Made by a program: the position numbers and the translations under genes
The notes under the pieces: model-generated
Told to the model about the DNA's origin: nothing
Databases searched by the model: none
The model's input: only the letters and a program-made list of their open reading frames with translations
Source: Clostridiales bacterium
GTDB taxonomy: Bacteria > Bacillota > Clostridia > Lachnospirales > Lachnospiraceae
Reading direction: 5' to 3'
Assembly (NCBI GenBank): GCA_019423835.1
Contig: JAHZAR010000081.1
Location: forward strand, 1-5,971
Length of the DNA stretch: 5,971 bases
Shown: in pieces, positions 1 to 5,960 of the stretch
How positions within the stretch are numbered: position 1 is the stretch's first letter
Layout: every line of letters starts with the position of its first letter

Positions 1-864
1 ACGGCAGGGGGATATGAGAGGGAGAGCGCTTCAGAAGCTGATCTGACAGAGTACCTCAAGCTGCAGGCAGTAGATGAGGCTCTGATCAGCCTGCCGGACA
101 GCAGCCGGGAGTGTATCGGCAGTCTTTTAAAGAAGCTGCAGTGCATGGGGATTGTGGCCCATGTAGCGGCCAACAGCCTGGGACTCTCAGAGGAGGAAAA
201 GCAGATCGGGGAGCTTGGACTCTACCGGGTTCTGACCTACGGTCCGCGAATTTTCCGTCCCTCTGAGCTGATATTGAAGAGAACCCTGGATATTCTGGGC
301 GCCGCTGCGGGAATTTTTCTGACAGCTTTGATCGGAATCTTTGTGGTTCCGGCTATCAGGCTGGAGTCTCCTGGACCGGCTGTTTTTAAGCAGACCCGCA
401 TCGGAAAAAACGGCCGGAAGTTTTCGATCTATAAGTTCCGCTCCATGTATATGGACGCGGAGGAGCGTAAGAAGGAGCTCATGAAGCAGAATGAGATGGA
501 TGGTCTGATGTTTAAGATGAAGGATGATCCAAGAATCACGAAGGTCGGAAAGTTTATCAGGAAAACGAGTATTGACGAGCTCCCGCAGTTTTTCAATGTG
601 CTGCGGGGCGATATGAGTCTTGTGGGAACGAGACCTCCGACTGTCGATGAGTTTGAGCGCTATGAGGAGCATCACAAAAGGCGCCTTTCGCTCCGGCCCG
701 GGATCACAGGCATGTGGCAGGTGAGCGGCCGCAGCGACATCCAGAATTTTGAGGATGTGGTAAGGCTGGATCTGGAATACATAGACAACTGGTCTGTCTG
801 GCTGGATATCAAGATCCTCTTCCAGACAATCTTTGTTGTCCTTCTCCACAGGGGGGCAGAATGA
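1..864 (+). CDS. Polyprenyl-phosphate hexose-1-phosphate transferase (initiating sugar transferase), 5'-truncated by the window
   Basis: This membrane enzyme would transfer a sugar-1-phosphate from a nucleotide sugar to undecaprenyl phosphate, the first committed step of a surface polysaccharide. Frame 1 is open from base 1 to the TGA at 862-864 (287 visible residues), so the gene starts upstream. Residues 1-65 resemble the nucleotide-binding-like domain that precedes the catalytic domain in long (~450-480 aa) family members, including 'VDEALISLP' and 'MGIVAHV'. Near residues 88-134 lies the hydrophobic re-entrant segment ending in 'ESPGP' and 'KQTRIGKNG'. Then come 'YKFRSM' (~144-149), 'RKTSIDELPQFFNVLRGDMSLVG' in two contiguous blocks (~187-209) and 'RPGITGMWQVSGRSD' (~232-246). 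By comparison with PglC-type enzymes, Asp192-Glu193 of the visible part is the catalytic dyad and Arg187 the conserved basic residue. The block reads GTRPP rather than the commoner GPRP. The sugar specificity (glucose, galactose or another) cannot be read from sequence. The next gene overlaps the stop. Confidence 0.95.
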   Translation, partial: TAGGYERESASEADLTEYLKLQAVDEALISLPDSSRECIGSLLKKLQCMGIVAHVAANSLGLSEEEKQIGELGLYRVLTYGPRIFRPSELILKRTLDILGAAAGIFLTALIGIFVVPAIRLESPGPAVFKQTRIGKNGRKFSIYKFRSMYMDAEERKKELMKQNEMDGLMFKMKDDPRITKVGKFIRKTSIDELPQFFNVLRGDMSLVGTRPPTVDEFERYEEHHKRRLSLRPGITGMWQVSGRSDIQNFEDVVRLDLEYIDNWSVWLDIKILFQTIFVVLLHRGAE

Positions 865-1904
865 CAGAAAATAAAAAGAGGCAGAGACGGCTGGCGGGGA
901 TTCTGAGAATTCTTGTGTTTGCCGCGGCAGTATGGTTTGTCGTATTTTCCGTTCAGTCCTATCAGGCCAAAAAAGAGGCCGAGATGATGGCTGAGATGAG
1001 AAGAACCGAAAGGGAAAAAAACGGTCTGCAGACAGGAGACAGGGAGGCTGTCAGAGTTTACAAGGGGAAGGAATACAGACAGAACACGCTGAACACAGTG
1101 ATTCTCTGTGTGGGCGTCGACACAAGCGGAGCCGTAGAGCAGCAGAAGGTTTCCGGTGCGGGGGGACAGGCGGATGTGATGGCGCTTCTGATACAGAACC
1201 GGGCGACAGATGAGGTGAAGATTCTCACCATCCCCCGTGATACTATGACAGAGATAAAGCTGTTTGACCTGAGTGGAAATTATCTGGGAACGGATGTGCA
1301 GCATCTGAATCTGGCATACGGGTACGGAGATGGAGAAGCGGAGAGCTGTGAGCTTCTCACAGAGGCGGTGGAAAACCTGCTGGGAGGGGTGGCGATAGAC
1401 GGGTATATTTCCGTTAATATGAGCGCCATTCCCGTTCTGAACGACATGGTGGGAGGCGTGACCGTTACCATAGACGATCCGGGCATTGAGGCAAGAGACT
1501 CCGGCCTCCCCTGCGGAGAGACCGTCACCCTTCACGGGAAACAGGCAGAGACCTATGTGCGCTACAGAGACACAGATGTTTCCCAGAGTGCCATCACAAG
1601 AATGGACCGCCACAAGACCTACGCGAAGGGGTGGATGGAACAGGCTGAGAAGGAGCAGCAGAAAGACAGCCAGTTTCTTGGAAAAACCTTTGACGCGCTG
1701 CAGGAATATATGGTTACGGATCTCAACAAGGATGAGTATCTGGATGCAGGTCTGGCAGCCATGGGCACGGAGAATCTGTTTGGTGGGGATCACTTCTTCA
1801 CAGTGCCCGGCGAGGGAACAGAAGGACTTGTCTATGACGAGTTTTACCCTGACGGAGAGGCATTTGAGGAAATGATTATAGAGCTGTTCTACAGGGAAAC
1901 GTAG
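861..1904 (+). CDS. LCP (LytR-CpsA-Psr) family glycopolymer transferase
   Basis: LCP proteins are membrane-anchored enzymes on the outer face of the membrane that move undecaprenyl-linked glycopolymers onto peptidoglycan or other acceptors, or help in that step. The 347-residue product has a basic N-terminus, one membrane segment (~11-31), a charged stalk (~36-75) and an LCP domain (~78-260). Visible landmarks are 'VILCVGVDTSG' (80-90), 'GGQADVM' with Asp105, 'TIPRDTM' with Arg126-Asp127, 'LNLAYGYGDGE' (149-159), 'DGYISVNMSAIPVLNDMVGGV' in adjoining blocks (180-200), 'YVRYRDTDV' with Arg234/Arg236 (232-240), and 'TRMDRHKTY' (246-254). Two positions differ from the usual family pattern: Gln103 where many members have Arg before the Ala/Ser-Asp, and His251 where the R-x-x-R-Q block normally has Gln. 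The ATG overlaps the preceding stop (ATGA), with a G-rich Shine-Dalgarno (AGGGGGG, 850-856) inside the upstream gene, so translation is probably coupled to the sugar transferase. The acceptor and polymer are unknown. Confidence 0.93.
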   Translation: MTENKKRQRRLAGILRILVFAAAVWFVVFSVQSYQAKKEAEMMAEMRRTEREKNGLQTGDREAVRVYKGKEYRQNTLNTVILCVGVDTSGAVEQQKVSGAGGQADVMALLIQNRATDEVKILTIPRDTMTEIKLFDLSGNYLGTDVQHLNLAYGYGDGEAESCELLTEAVENLLGGVAIDGYISVNMSAIPVLNDMVGGVTVTIDDPGIEARDSGLPCGETVTLHGKQAETYVRYRDTDVSQSAITRMDRHKTYAKGWMEQAEKEQQKDSQFLGKTFDALQEYMVTDLNKDEYLDAGLAAMGTENLFGGDHFFTVPGEGTEGLVYDEFYPDGEAFEEMIIELFYRET

Positions 1905-1944
1905 GGCAGAGATGCCAGACGCCTGCAGAGCAAAAATAAAAAAG

Positions 1945-1951
1945 AAAGGAG
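1945..1951 (+). promoter_or_regulatory. Ribosome-binding site of the small secreted protein
   Basis: AAAGGAG lies 9 nt before the ATG at 1961. It fixes that start in preference to the ATG at 1912, which is in another frame, lacks a comparable site and would not encode the signal peptide. Confidence 0.8.
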
Positions 1952-1960
1952 AGAGCTACG

Positions 1961-2536
1961 ATGAAAATCAGGTATCAGGCCGGAATTCTGGCAGCAGCGC
2001 TGTCACTGTCTGTAATGACCATGGCATTTGCGGCCGGAAGCTCCAGCACAAGGCCAAGACCTATTGGCGGAGGAAGCTACAATCAGGGGGGCCCTGGAAT
2101 CACAACCATTGAGGATGGCAGCACCCCTCTGGCTTCCAGTGGCAGCGGAGCAATGTCTGGTAATACGAATGCCGGGGTTGGCGTGACGTTCACGGAAAAC
2201 TTCGGAGCTTCGATTTCAGACAACCAGATTGCCCAGGTGAATGCGGGACTTTCCACTATCCAGTCTCTGCCTTCTGACTCGGATCTGACAGGGTACAACC
2301 CGTTAGTCAGAATTCAGAACATGGAGACAACTGCATCTACTGACGGTCAGCCGATCCAGTTCAGCATCTATGTGCCGAATCTGGTAGAGGGACTGAACAA
2401 TATTCAGATTCTGATACAGAATCCCAGTACCGGAAAATGGGAGCTGGTAGCACCTACAGCTGTCAGCACCGGTACAAAGACGGTAACGGTATCTCTTAAC
2501 TATGCGGGACCGCTCACAATCGTATACAAGAACTAA
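1961..2536 (+). CDS. Small secreted protein of unknown function (signal peptide, low-complexity linker, beta-rich domain)
   Basis: I do not recognise a named family. The 191-residue product begins with a clear Sec signal peptide: MKIR, a hydrophobic core at about residues 8-23 and a probable cleavage at AFA-AG near 24/25. Residues 25-75 are rich in Gly, Ser, Thr, Pro and Asn ('TRPRPIGGGSYNQGGPG') and look like a flexible linker. From about 76 to 191 a more ordered domain follows. Its last 75 residues alternate hydrophobic and polar residues ('IQFSIYVPNL', 'IQILIQN', 'TKTVTVSLN', 'PLTIVYKN') around a single tryptophan in 'GKWELVAPT', which suggests a small beta-sandwich. There is no cysteine, lipobox, LPXTG motif or membrane anchor, so the protein is either released or held non-covalently at the surface. 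It lies 56 bp after the LCP gene and 210 bp before the repeat protein. A role in polysaccharide display or wall assembly is inferred from neighbours only. Confidence 0.85.
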   Translation: MKIRYQAGILAAALSLSVMTMAFAAGSSSTRPRPIGGGSYNQGGPGITTIEDGSTPLASSGSGAMSGNTNAGVGVTFTENFGASISDNQIAQVNAGLSTIQSLPSDSDLTGYNPLVRIQNMETTASTDGQPIQFSIYVPNLVEGLNNIQILIQNPSTGKWELVAPTAVSTGTKTVTVSLNYAGPLTIVYKN

Positions 2537-2547
2537 GAGACAGGAAG

Positions 2548-2590
2548 GGAAGGGCAGCAGTGTTTTGATGAAAGGCAGTGCTGCCTTTCT
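2548..2590 (+). other. Overlapping inverted repeats able to form two alternative hairpins
   Basis: Twelve bases after the stop codon at 2536 are two nested inverted repeats. The compact one pairs GAAAGGCA (2570-2577) with TGCCTTTC (2582-2589) around a GTGC loop. The longer one pairs 2548-2559 with 2579-2590 (core GGCAGCA/TGCTGCC, two G-U pairs) around a 19-nt loop. They share the 3' arm and so exclude each other. No T run follows, so this is not a standard intrinsic terminator. It could protect the 3' end of the upstream message or attenuate read-through; that is inference. Confidence 0.5.
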
Positions 2591-2671
2591 GCCTGGCCGG
2601 CGGGCTGAAAATAAATATAAATAATGAAAATATATTGAAACAAACATGAATTTGAAAAGAAGGAGCAGCAG

Positions 2672-2704
2672 ATGTGTGAACTGGGAAAGCTGCTTTTGAG
2701 ATAG
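2672..2704 (+). CDS. Possible 10-codon leader mini-ORF
   Basis: ATG at 2672 has AAGGAG (2660-2665) with a 6-nt spacer. It encodes MCELGKLLLR and stops at TAG 2702-2704, 42 bp before the repeat-protein start. The Shine-Dalgarno lies in a possible stem (2661-2669 AGGAGCAGC with 2689-2697 GCTGCTTTT, two G-U pairs) that would hide it. The product has no regulatory codon run, such as repeated rare or single amino-acid codons, so chance is a serious alternative. Confidence 0.2.
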   Translation: MCELGKLLLR

Positions 2705-2730
2705 AGAAGGCAAAAGGAAAAATAATCTGA

Positions 2731-2737
2731 GAAGGAA
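2731..2737 (+). promoter_or_regulatory. Ribosome-binding site of the repeat protein
   Basis: GAAGGAA sits 9 nt before the ATG at 2747. It supports that start and hence the long, charged n-region of the signal peptide, rather than a later start within the signal sequence. Confidence 0.6.
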
Positions 2738-2746
2738 AATACGAGT

Positions 2747-4897
2747 ATGAAGAAGCGTTTTTTAAATTTACCGGAGTGTCTGTCCGGGTTGGAAGCAAAA
2801 ACATGGAAAAGACGACTGGTCCCTCTGGCTGCCGGTATGCTTTTGCTGTCCTCTTTCCCCGCCCTCGCAGCCGGACGGTGGCAGAGTGCAGAAGGAGAAA
2901 AATATTACATCAAGGAAGACGGATCCCGGTATGAAAATACCTGGTTTTCCATAGAGAGCGTACCTGCAAATCCTCTGGCAAAGGTGACGGTGACCTGGTA
3001 CTATGCAGGACCGGACGGAGCCGTCCTCACCAATGGATGGCATGAAATAGAGGGGAAACATTATTACTTCTACCCAGGAGGAAATTCACCCAGAAATGCT
3101 TTCTTTAATCTGGACGGAAAGCGCTACTACGTGGATGAGACGGGAGCCAGGGCAGAAAAGGGCTGGTTTTCTGTCACGACCGTCAATTCTTCTACCGGCG
3201 TTTCTTCTGTCAGCTGGTATTATGCAAACCCGGACGGAAGCCTGAGGACAGGAGGCTGGCAGGTGATTGACGGCGTGGAGTATTACTTTGACGCCAACAA
3301 TGGAAGATCACCGAGAAATAACTGGGTAAATGTTGAGGACGCCCGGTATCATGTGGATGAACGGGGCGGAAAGCAGACGGGCTGGTTCTCTGTCTCCGGC
3401 GTAAACGGAAATGGACAGGCTTACGAAAACTGGTACTATGCCGAGCCGGACGGAAAACTGGCGAGAAACGGCTGGAAGGATCTGGAGGGCCATCGGTATT
3501 ATCTGGATGCAAATGGATTGTCCTACCGGAAACGCTGGTATGTGGACGGGGATAAAAACCGATACTATCTGGATGAAGGAGGAATCCTTCAGCAGAATGG
3601 CTGGTTCCGAATCACAAACACCAACGCCTCCACAGGAGTGACCACGGAAAACTGGTACTGGGCAGATGAGGCTGGTTCCGTAAAAAAAGACGGAGCGTAT
3701 GAAATAGACGGAGCCATGTACCGGTTTGATGCCAACGGCACGATGTATAAAAAGAGATGGTACACCGATGAGAAGGGGAAAAAACAGTATTTCGGAGAAA
3801 ACGGAGCCATGTGCCGGAATCAGTGGTTTTCCATCAGCGGAGAGCGGGCGGACGGCAGCGAATATACCAACTGGTATTACGCCGGTGAGAACGGAATTAT
3901 TTGGACAAACGGCTGGAAGACTGTGGACGGAAAGGATTATTACTTTAATACAGGAGGCAATATATCCACCGGGTGGCTGGACGATGACAAGTATTACTGC
4001 GGAGATGACGGCGCCAGGCGGTACGGGTGGAGCTGGATTGAGCTGGACTATGACTGGATCGATGACAATGATAACGTAAGAAGGTATGCAGATCAGAACG
4101 GGGACTGGGGCTGGTTTTCCTTCTCGCCGGAAAGCGGCAGGAAGAGGGAAAGCGGCTCCGGCTTCGAGGAAAGCCGGGTAGACGGAACTACTTACTGCTT
4201 TGACACCTACGGGATTATGCAGATGGGCTGGGTCAAAATGAGGGGAGCTTCCCCGGCTCTGAGCGGGTACCGGTACTACTCTCCATCTGCGGGACTGGAA
4301 GGATTCATACAGGGCCAGAAGGCAGAAGACTGCTGGCTGAAGACGGAGCTTCCGGAAGATATTGACGGGGCTTCCGGGGAAAAATGGCGGTATTTTCAGG
4401 GAAATGGGGCCCCTGTGTGTGCTCCGGCAGGAAGGTACGTGATTCAGAAAATTGACGGAAAGAAGTATGCCTTCGACGATAGGGGAGCCGCCAGAACCGG
4501 TCTTCTGGAAATTGATGGGGAAGTTTATTACTTTGGAGAGCCGGACGGCGACTATGCCATGGTCACCGGAGCCTGTGAGCTTACTGATGACACTGGTGAA
4601 AAGGCAGATTACTATTTCGAAGCAAGCGGAAAAGGGGCAACAGGGATTAAGAACGGACGCTTTTACTATAAGGGGAGACTTCAGACTGCAGACCGGCATG
4701 CAAAGTACGAAGTATTCCGGGTACCGGGAAAAGGGCTGCGTCTGATCGACTCAAACGGCAAGGTGGTAAAGGGCAGAAAAGTGACTGACGGTGACAAGTG
4801 CAGATGGAAGGTAAATTCCAGCGGAACCATCGAGGAATTTGGCTCCGACTATGTGGCAGAGATTACAGAGCCGGAGACAGTACCCTACGAAGGCTAG
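2747..4897 (+). CDS. Secreted cell-wall/glucan-binding repeat protein without a catalytic domain
   Basis: The 716-residue product has a signal peptide with an unusually long n-region (23 residues, ending KTWKRR), a hydrophobic core (~24-38) and probable cleavage at ALA-AG near 41/43. Nearly all the rest consists of Trp/Tyr/Gly/Asp-rich units of the CW-binding / choline- or glucan-binding type ('NGW..I.GK.YYF...G', 'GW'). Residues 66 to ~427 are five super-repeats of 73-74 residues. Each has W-F-S, then 'NWYYA.PDG', then 'NGW..IDG..YYFD', then a 'RKRWY...YYLDE.G' element. Residues 428-716 are degenerate: a canonical unit at 'DGTTYCFDTYGIMQMGW' (479-495), further units at 569-648, and a distinct C-terminus (~649-716) with no repeat. 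No amidase, glycosidase, peptidase, LPXTG or SLH motif is visible. Such repeats bind wall polymers or glucans non-covalently, so a structural or adhesin role on the cell surface is likely but the ligand is unknown. All seven mature cysteines lie from residue 356 onward. Confidence 0.9.
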   Translation: MKKRFLNLPECLSGLEAKTWKRRLVPLAAGMLLLSSFPALAAGRWQSAEGEKYYIKEDGSRYENTWFSIESVPANPLAKVTVTWYYAGPDGAVLTNGWHEIEGKHYYFYPGGNSPRNAFFNLDGKRYYVDETGARAEKGWFSVTTVNSSTGVSSVSWYYANPDGSLRTGGWQVIDGVEYYFDANNGRSPRNNWVNVEDARYHVDERGGKQTGWFSVSGVNGNGQAYENWYYAEPDGKLARNGWKDLEGHRYYLDANGLSYRKRWYVDGDKNRYYLDEGGILQQNGWFRITNTNASTGVTTENWYWADEAGSVKKDGAYEIDGAMYRFDANGTMYKKRWYTDEKGKKQYFGENGAMCRNQWFSISGERADGSEYTNWYYAGENGIIWTNGWKTVDGKDYYFNTGGNISTGWLDDDKYYCGDDGARRYGWSWIELDYDWIDDNDNVRRYADQNGDWGWFSFSPESGRKRESGSGFEESRVDGTTYCFDTYGIMQMGWVKMRGASPALSGYRYYSPSAGLEGFIQGQKAEDCWLKTELPEDIDGASGEKWRYFQGNGAPVCAPAGRYVIQKIDGKKYAFDDRGAARTGLLEIDGEVYYFGEPDGDYAMVTGACELTDDTGEKADYYFEASGKGATGIKNGRFYYKGRLQTADRHAKYEVFRVPGKGLRLIDSNGKVVKGRKVTDGDKCRWKVNSSGTIEEFGSDYVAEITEPETVPYEG
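2942..4027 (+). repeat. Five tandem ~220-bp coding super-repeats
   Basis: The Trp of the 'WF(S/R)(I/V)' motif recurs at protein residues 66, 140, 213, 286 and 360, giving unit starts at 2942, 3164, 3383, 3602 and 3824 (lengths 222, 219, 219 and 222 bp, the last about 204 bp). The second landmark, 'WY(Y/W)A', recurs in step at residues 84, 157, 229, 303 and 376. Copies are clearly diverged at the DNA level, so the array is old rather than a recent slippage product. Confidence 0.85.
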
Positions 4898-4967
4898 CGG
4901 AGGAGAACCAAAGATCCGGCCAAAAAAATCAGAAGCCGTGAACAGAAGATACATCATCCTTACAAAA

Positions 4968-4973
4968 GGGAGG
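4968..4973 (+). promoter_or_regulatory. Ribosome-binding site of the nucleotidyltransferase
   Basis: GGGAGG in the purine-rich stretch AAAAGGGAGG lies 8 nt before the ATG at 4982, which is also where the family's N-terminal strand and nucleotide loop begin. Confidence 0.8.
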
Positions 4974-4981
4974 AAACAGGT

Positions 4982-5914
4982 ATGAAACCAGCGTTAGTTA
5001 TTCTGGCCGCCGGCATGGGGACCAGATTCGGAAAAGGAATCAAACAGTTGGAGCCGGTGGGGCCAAAGGGGGAGCTTATCGTGGACTATTCCATCCATGA
5101 TGCCCTGGAGGCCGGCTTCGGCAAGGTAGTATTCATAATTCGAAAAAGCATGGAGCGGGATTTCCGGGAGCGAATCGGAAAACGGATTGAGAAGCAGGCA
5201 GAGACCGTCTATGTTTTTCAGGAGCTGGAGGATCTGCCGGAAGGCTTTTCACTTCCGGAGGGACGAACGAAGCCCTGGGGAACGGGCCACGCCCTTTTAT
5301 GCTGCCGGGAAGTGATTCATGAGCCCTTTGCAGTGATCAATGCAGACGACTATTACGGAAAAGAGGCCTTCCGGAAAATGGCAGCCTTCCTTACCACAGA
5401 AAAGCTCAGGACTCCGGACGGAGTTCTGCACGGATGTATGGCAGGATTTGTCCTGAAAAATACTTTAAGTGACAGTGGAACCGTCACAAGGGGAATCTGC
5501 CGGGTGACAGAGGAGGGACTGCTAAGACAGGTCATTGAAACCTATGAGATACGCAAAGAAATGGGAGGTATTGCCCAGGGAGTTCAGAAGGGCGAGCCGG
5601 TTATCCTGAATCAGCAGTCTCTGGTATCCATGAACATGTGGGGATTTTCTGGAGACTTTTCGGAAATTCTGGAAAAGGGATTTCCGGAGTTCCTCTCCTC
5701 CTCAAAGCTGGATCCCCTGAAAAGCGAGTATCTGCTTCCCGATATCGTGGACCGGGAGATCCGGAACGGCCGATGTACAGTCAGGGTTTTAAAGACTGAA
5801 GACCGCTGGTTCGGCATGACCTACCAGGAAGATGTGCCTGCGGTGAGAGAGGCCATCCAGAGGCTGATTGACGAAGGCCAGTATCCGGAGACTCTGATGC
5901 AGAGCAGAAACTGA
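4982..5914 (+). CDS. Sugar-phosphate nucleotidyltransferase family protein (GT-A / NTP_transferase fold)
   Basis: The 310-residue cytosolic product should join an NTP and a sugar- or alcohol-phosphate to give an NDP-activated precursor and pyrophosphate. The N-terminus has the nucleotide-binding loop 'LAAGMGTRFG' (8-17), followed by Lys21, placed like the lysine of the family's signature. Other landmarks are 'PWGTGHALL' (98-106), 'VINADDYYG' with Asp122-Asp123 as likely metal ligands (118-126), 'SDSGTVTRG' (163-171), 'VSMNMWGFS' (215-223), 'SEYLLPDIV' (248-256) and 'DRWFGMTYQEDV' (274-285). The length exceeds LicC-type cytidylyltransferases (~230 aa) and is close to that of glucose-1-phosphate uridylyltransferases (~290-310 aa), but the sequence is not a typical GalU, so neither base nor sugar is assigned. 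It lies 84 bp after the repeat-protein gene and may start a separate module with whatever follows the window. Relatives in Firmicutes are, as I recall, often beside an APH-type kinase. Confidence 0.88.
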   Translation: MKPALVILAAGMGTRFGKGIKQLEPVGPKGELIVDYSIHDALEAGFGKVVFIIRKSMERDFRERIGKRIEKQAETVYVFQELEDLPEGFSLPEGRTKPWGTGHALLCCREVIHEPFAVINADDYYGKEAFRKMAAFLTTEKLRTPDGVLHGCMAGFVLKNTLSDSGTVTRGICRVTEEGLLRQVIETYEIRKEMGGIAQGVQKGEPVILNQQSLVSMNMWGFSGDFSEILEKGFPEFLSSSKLDPLKSEYLLPDIVDREIRNGRCTVRVLKTEDRWFGMTYQEDVPAVREAIQRLIDEGQYPETLMQSRN

Positions 5915-5960
5915 CAGCAGAGGCGGGCAGAGAGAACAGGATAATTAACAGGAACGCTTA

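Larger units (their letters stand above)
2537..2746 (+). other. 210-bp intergenic region between the two secreted-protein genes
   Basis: This is the longest gap in the window. It holds the alternative hairpins (2548-2590), a GC-rich patch (2591-2605), an AT-rich stretch (about 2606-2658) and a purine-rich lead into the repeat-protein gene. TATATT at 2631-2636 resembles a -10 box, but no good -35 box sits 16-18 nt upstream: CTGAAA at 2605-2610 would need a 20-nt spacer. A promoter here is possible from the AT-rich composition but cannot be assigned. Confidence 0.35.

Noticed and set aside
145..864. Sugar transferase starting at the first ATG (145) as a short 239-residue enzyme
   Set aside because: The frame is open to base 1, the preceding 48 codons continue a domain typical of long family members, and there is no Shine-Dalgarno immediately before 145.
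672..1793. 373-codon open frame on the minus strand across the sugar transferase and LCP genes
   Set aside because: It is antisense to two genes with clear conserved motifs and its translation resembles no family.
1912..2112. 66-codon ORF beginning at ATG 1912
   Set aside because: It overlaps the secreted-protein gene in another frame, lacks a good ribosome-binding site and shows no conserved feature.
2570..2590. Intrinsic terminator after the small secreted-protein gene
   Set aside because: The hairpin is good, but it is followed by TCTGCCTGGCC rather than a T run on the plus strand, and no T run lies beyond it on the minus strand either.
2605..2636. Sigma-A promoter (CTGAAA ... TATATT)
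   Set aside because: The -10-like box is acceptable, but the spacer would be 20 nt and the hexamer at the normal distance does not match a -35 box.
2942..4027. CRISPR array or mobile-element repeats
   Set aside because: The repeats are in-frame protein repeats about 220 bp long and diverged at the DNA level, with no short identical direct repeats, spacers, transposase or terminal inverted repeats.
3308..4699. 463-codon open frame on the minus strand across the repeat protein
   Set aside because: It lies wholly antisense to a well-supported repeat gene. Its openness follows from the rarity of TTA, CTA and TCA codons in that gene's frame register. The translation shows no domain pattern.
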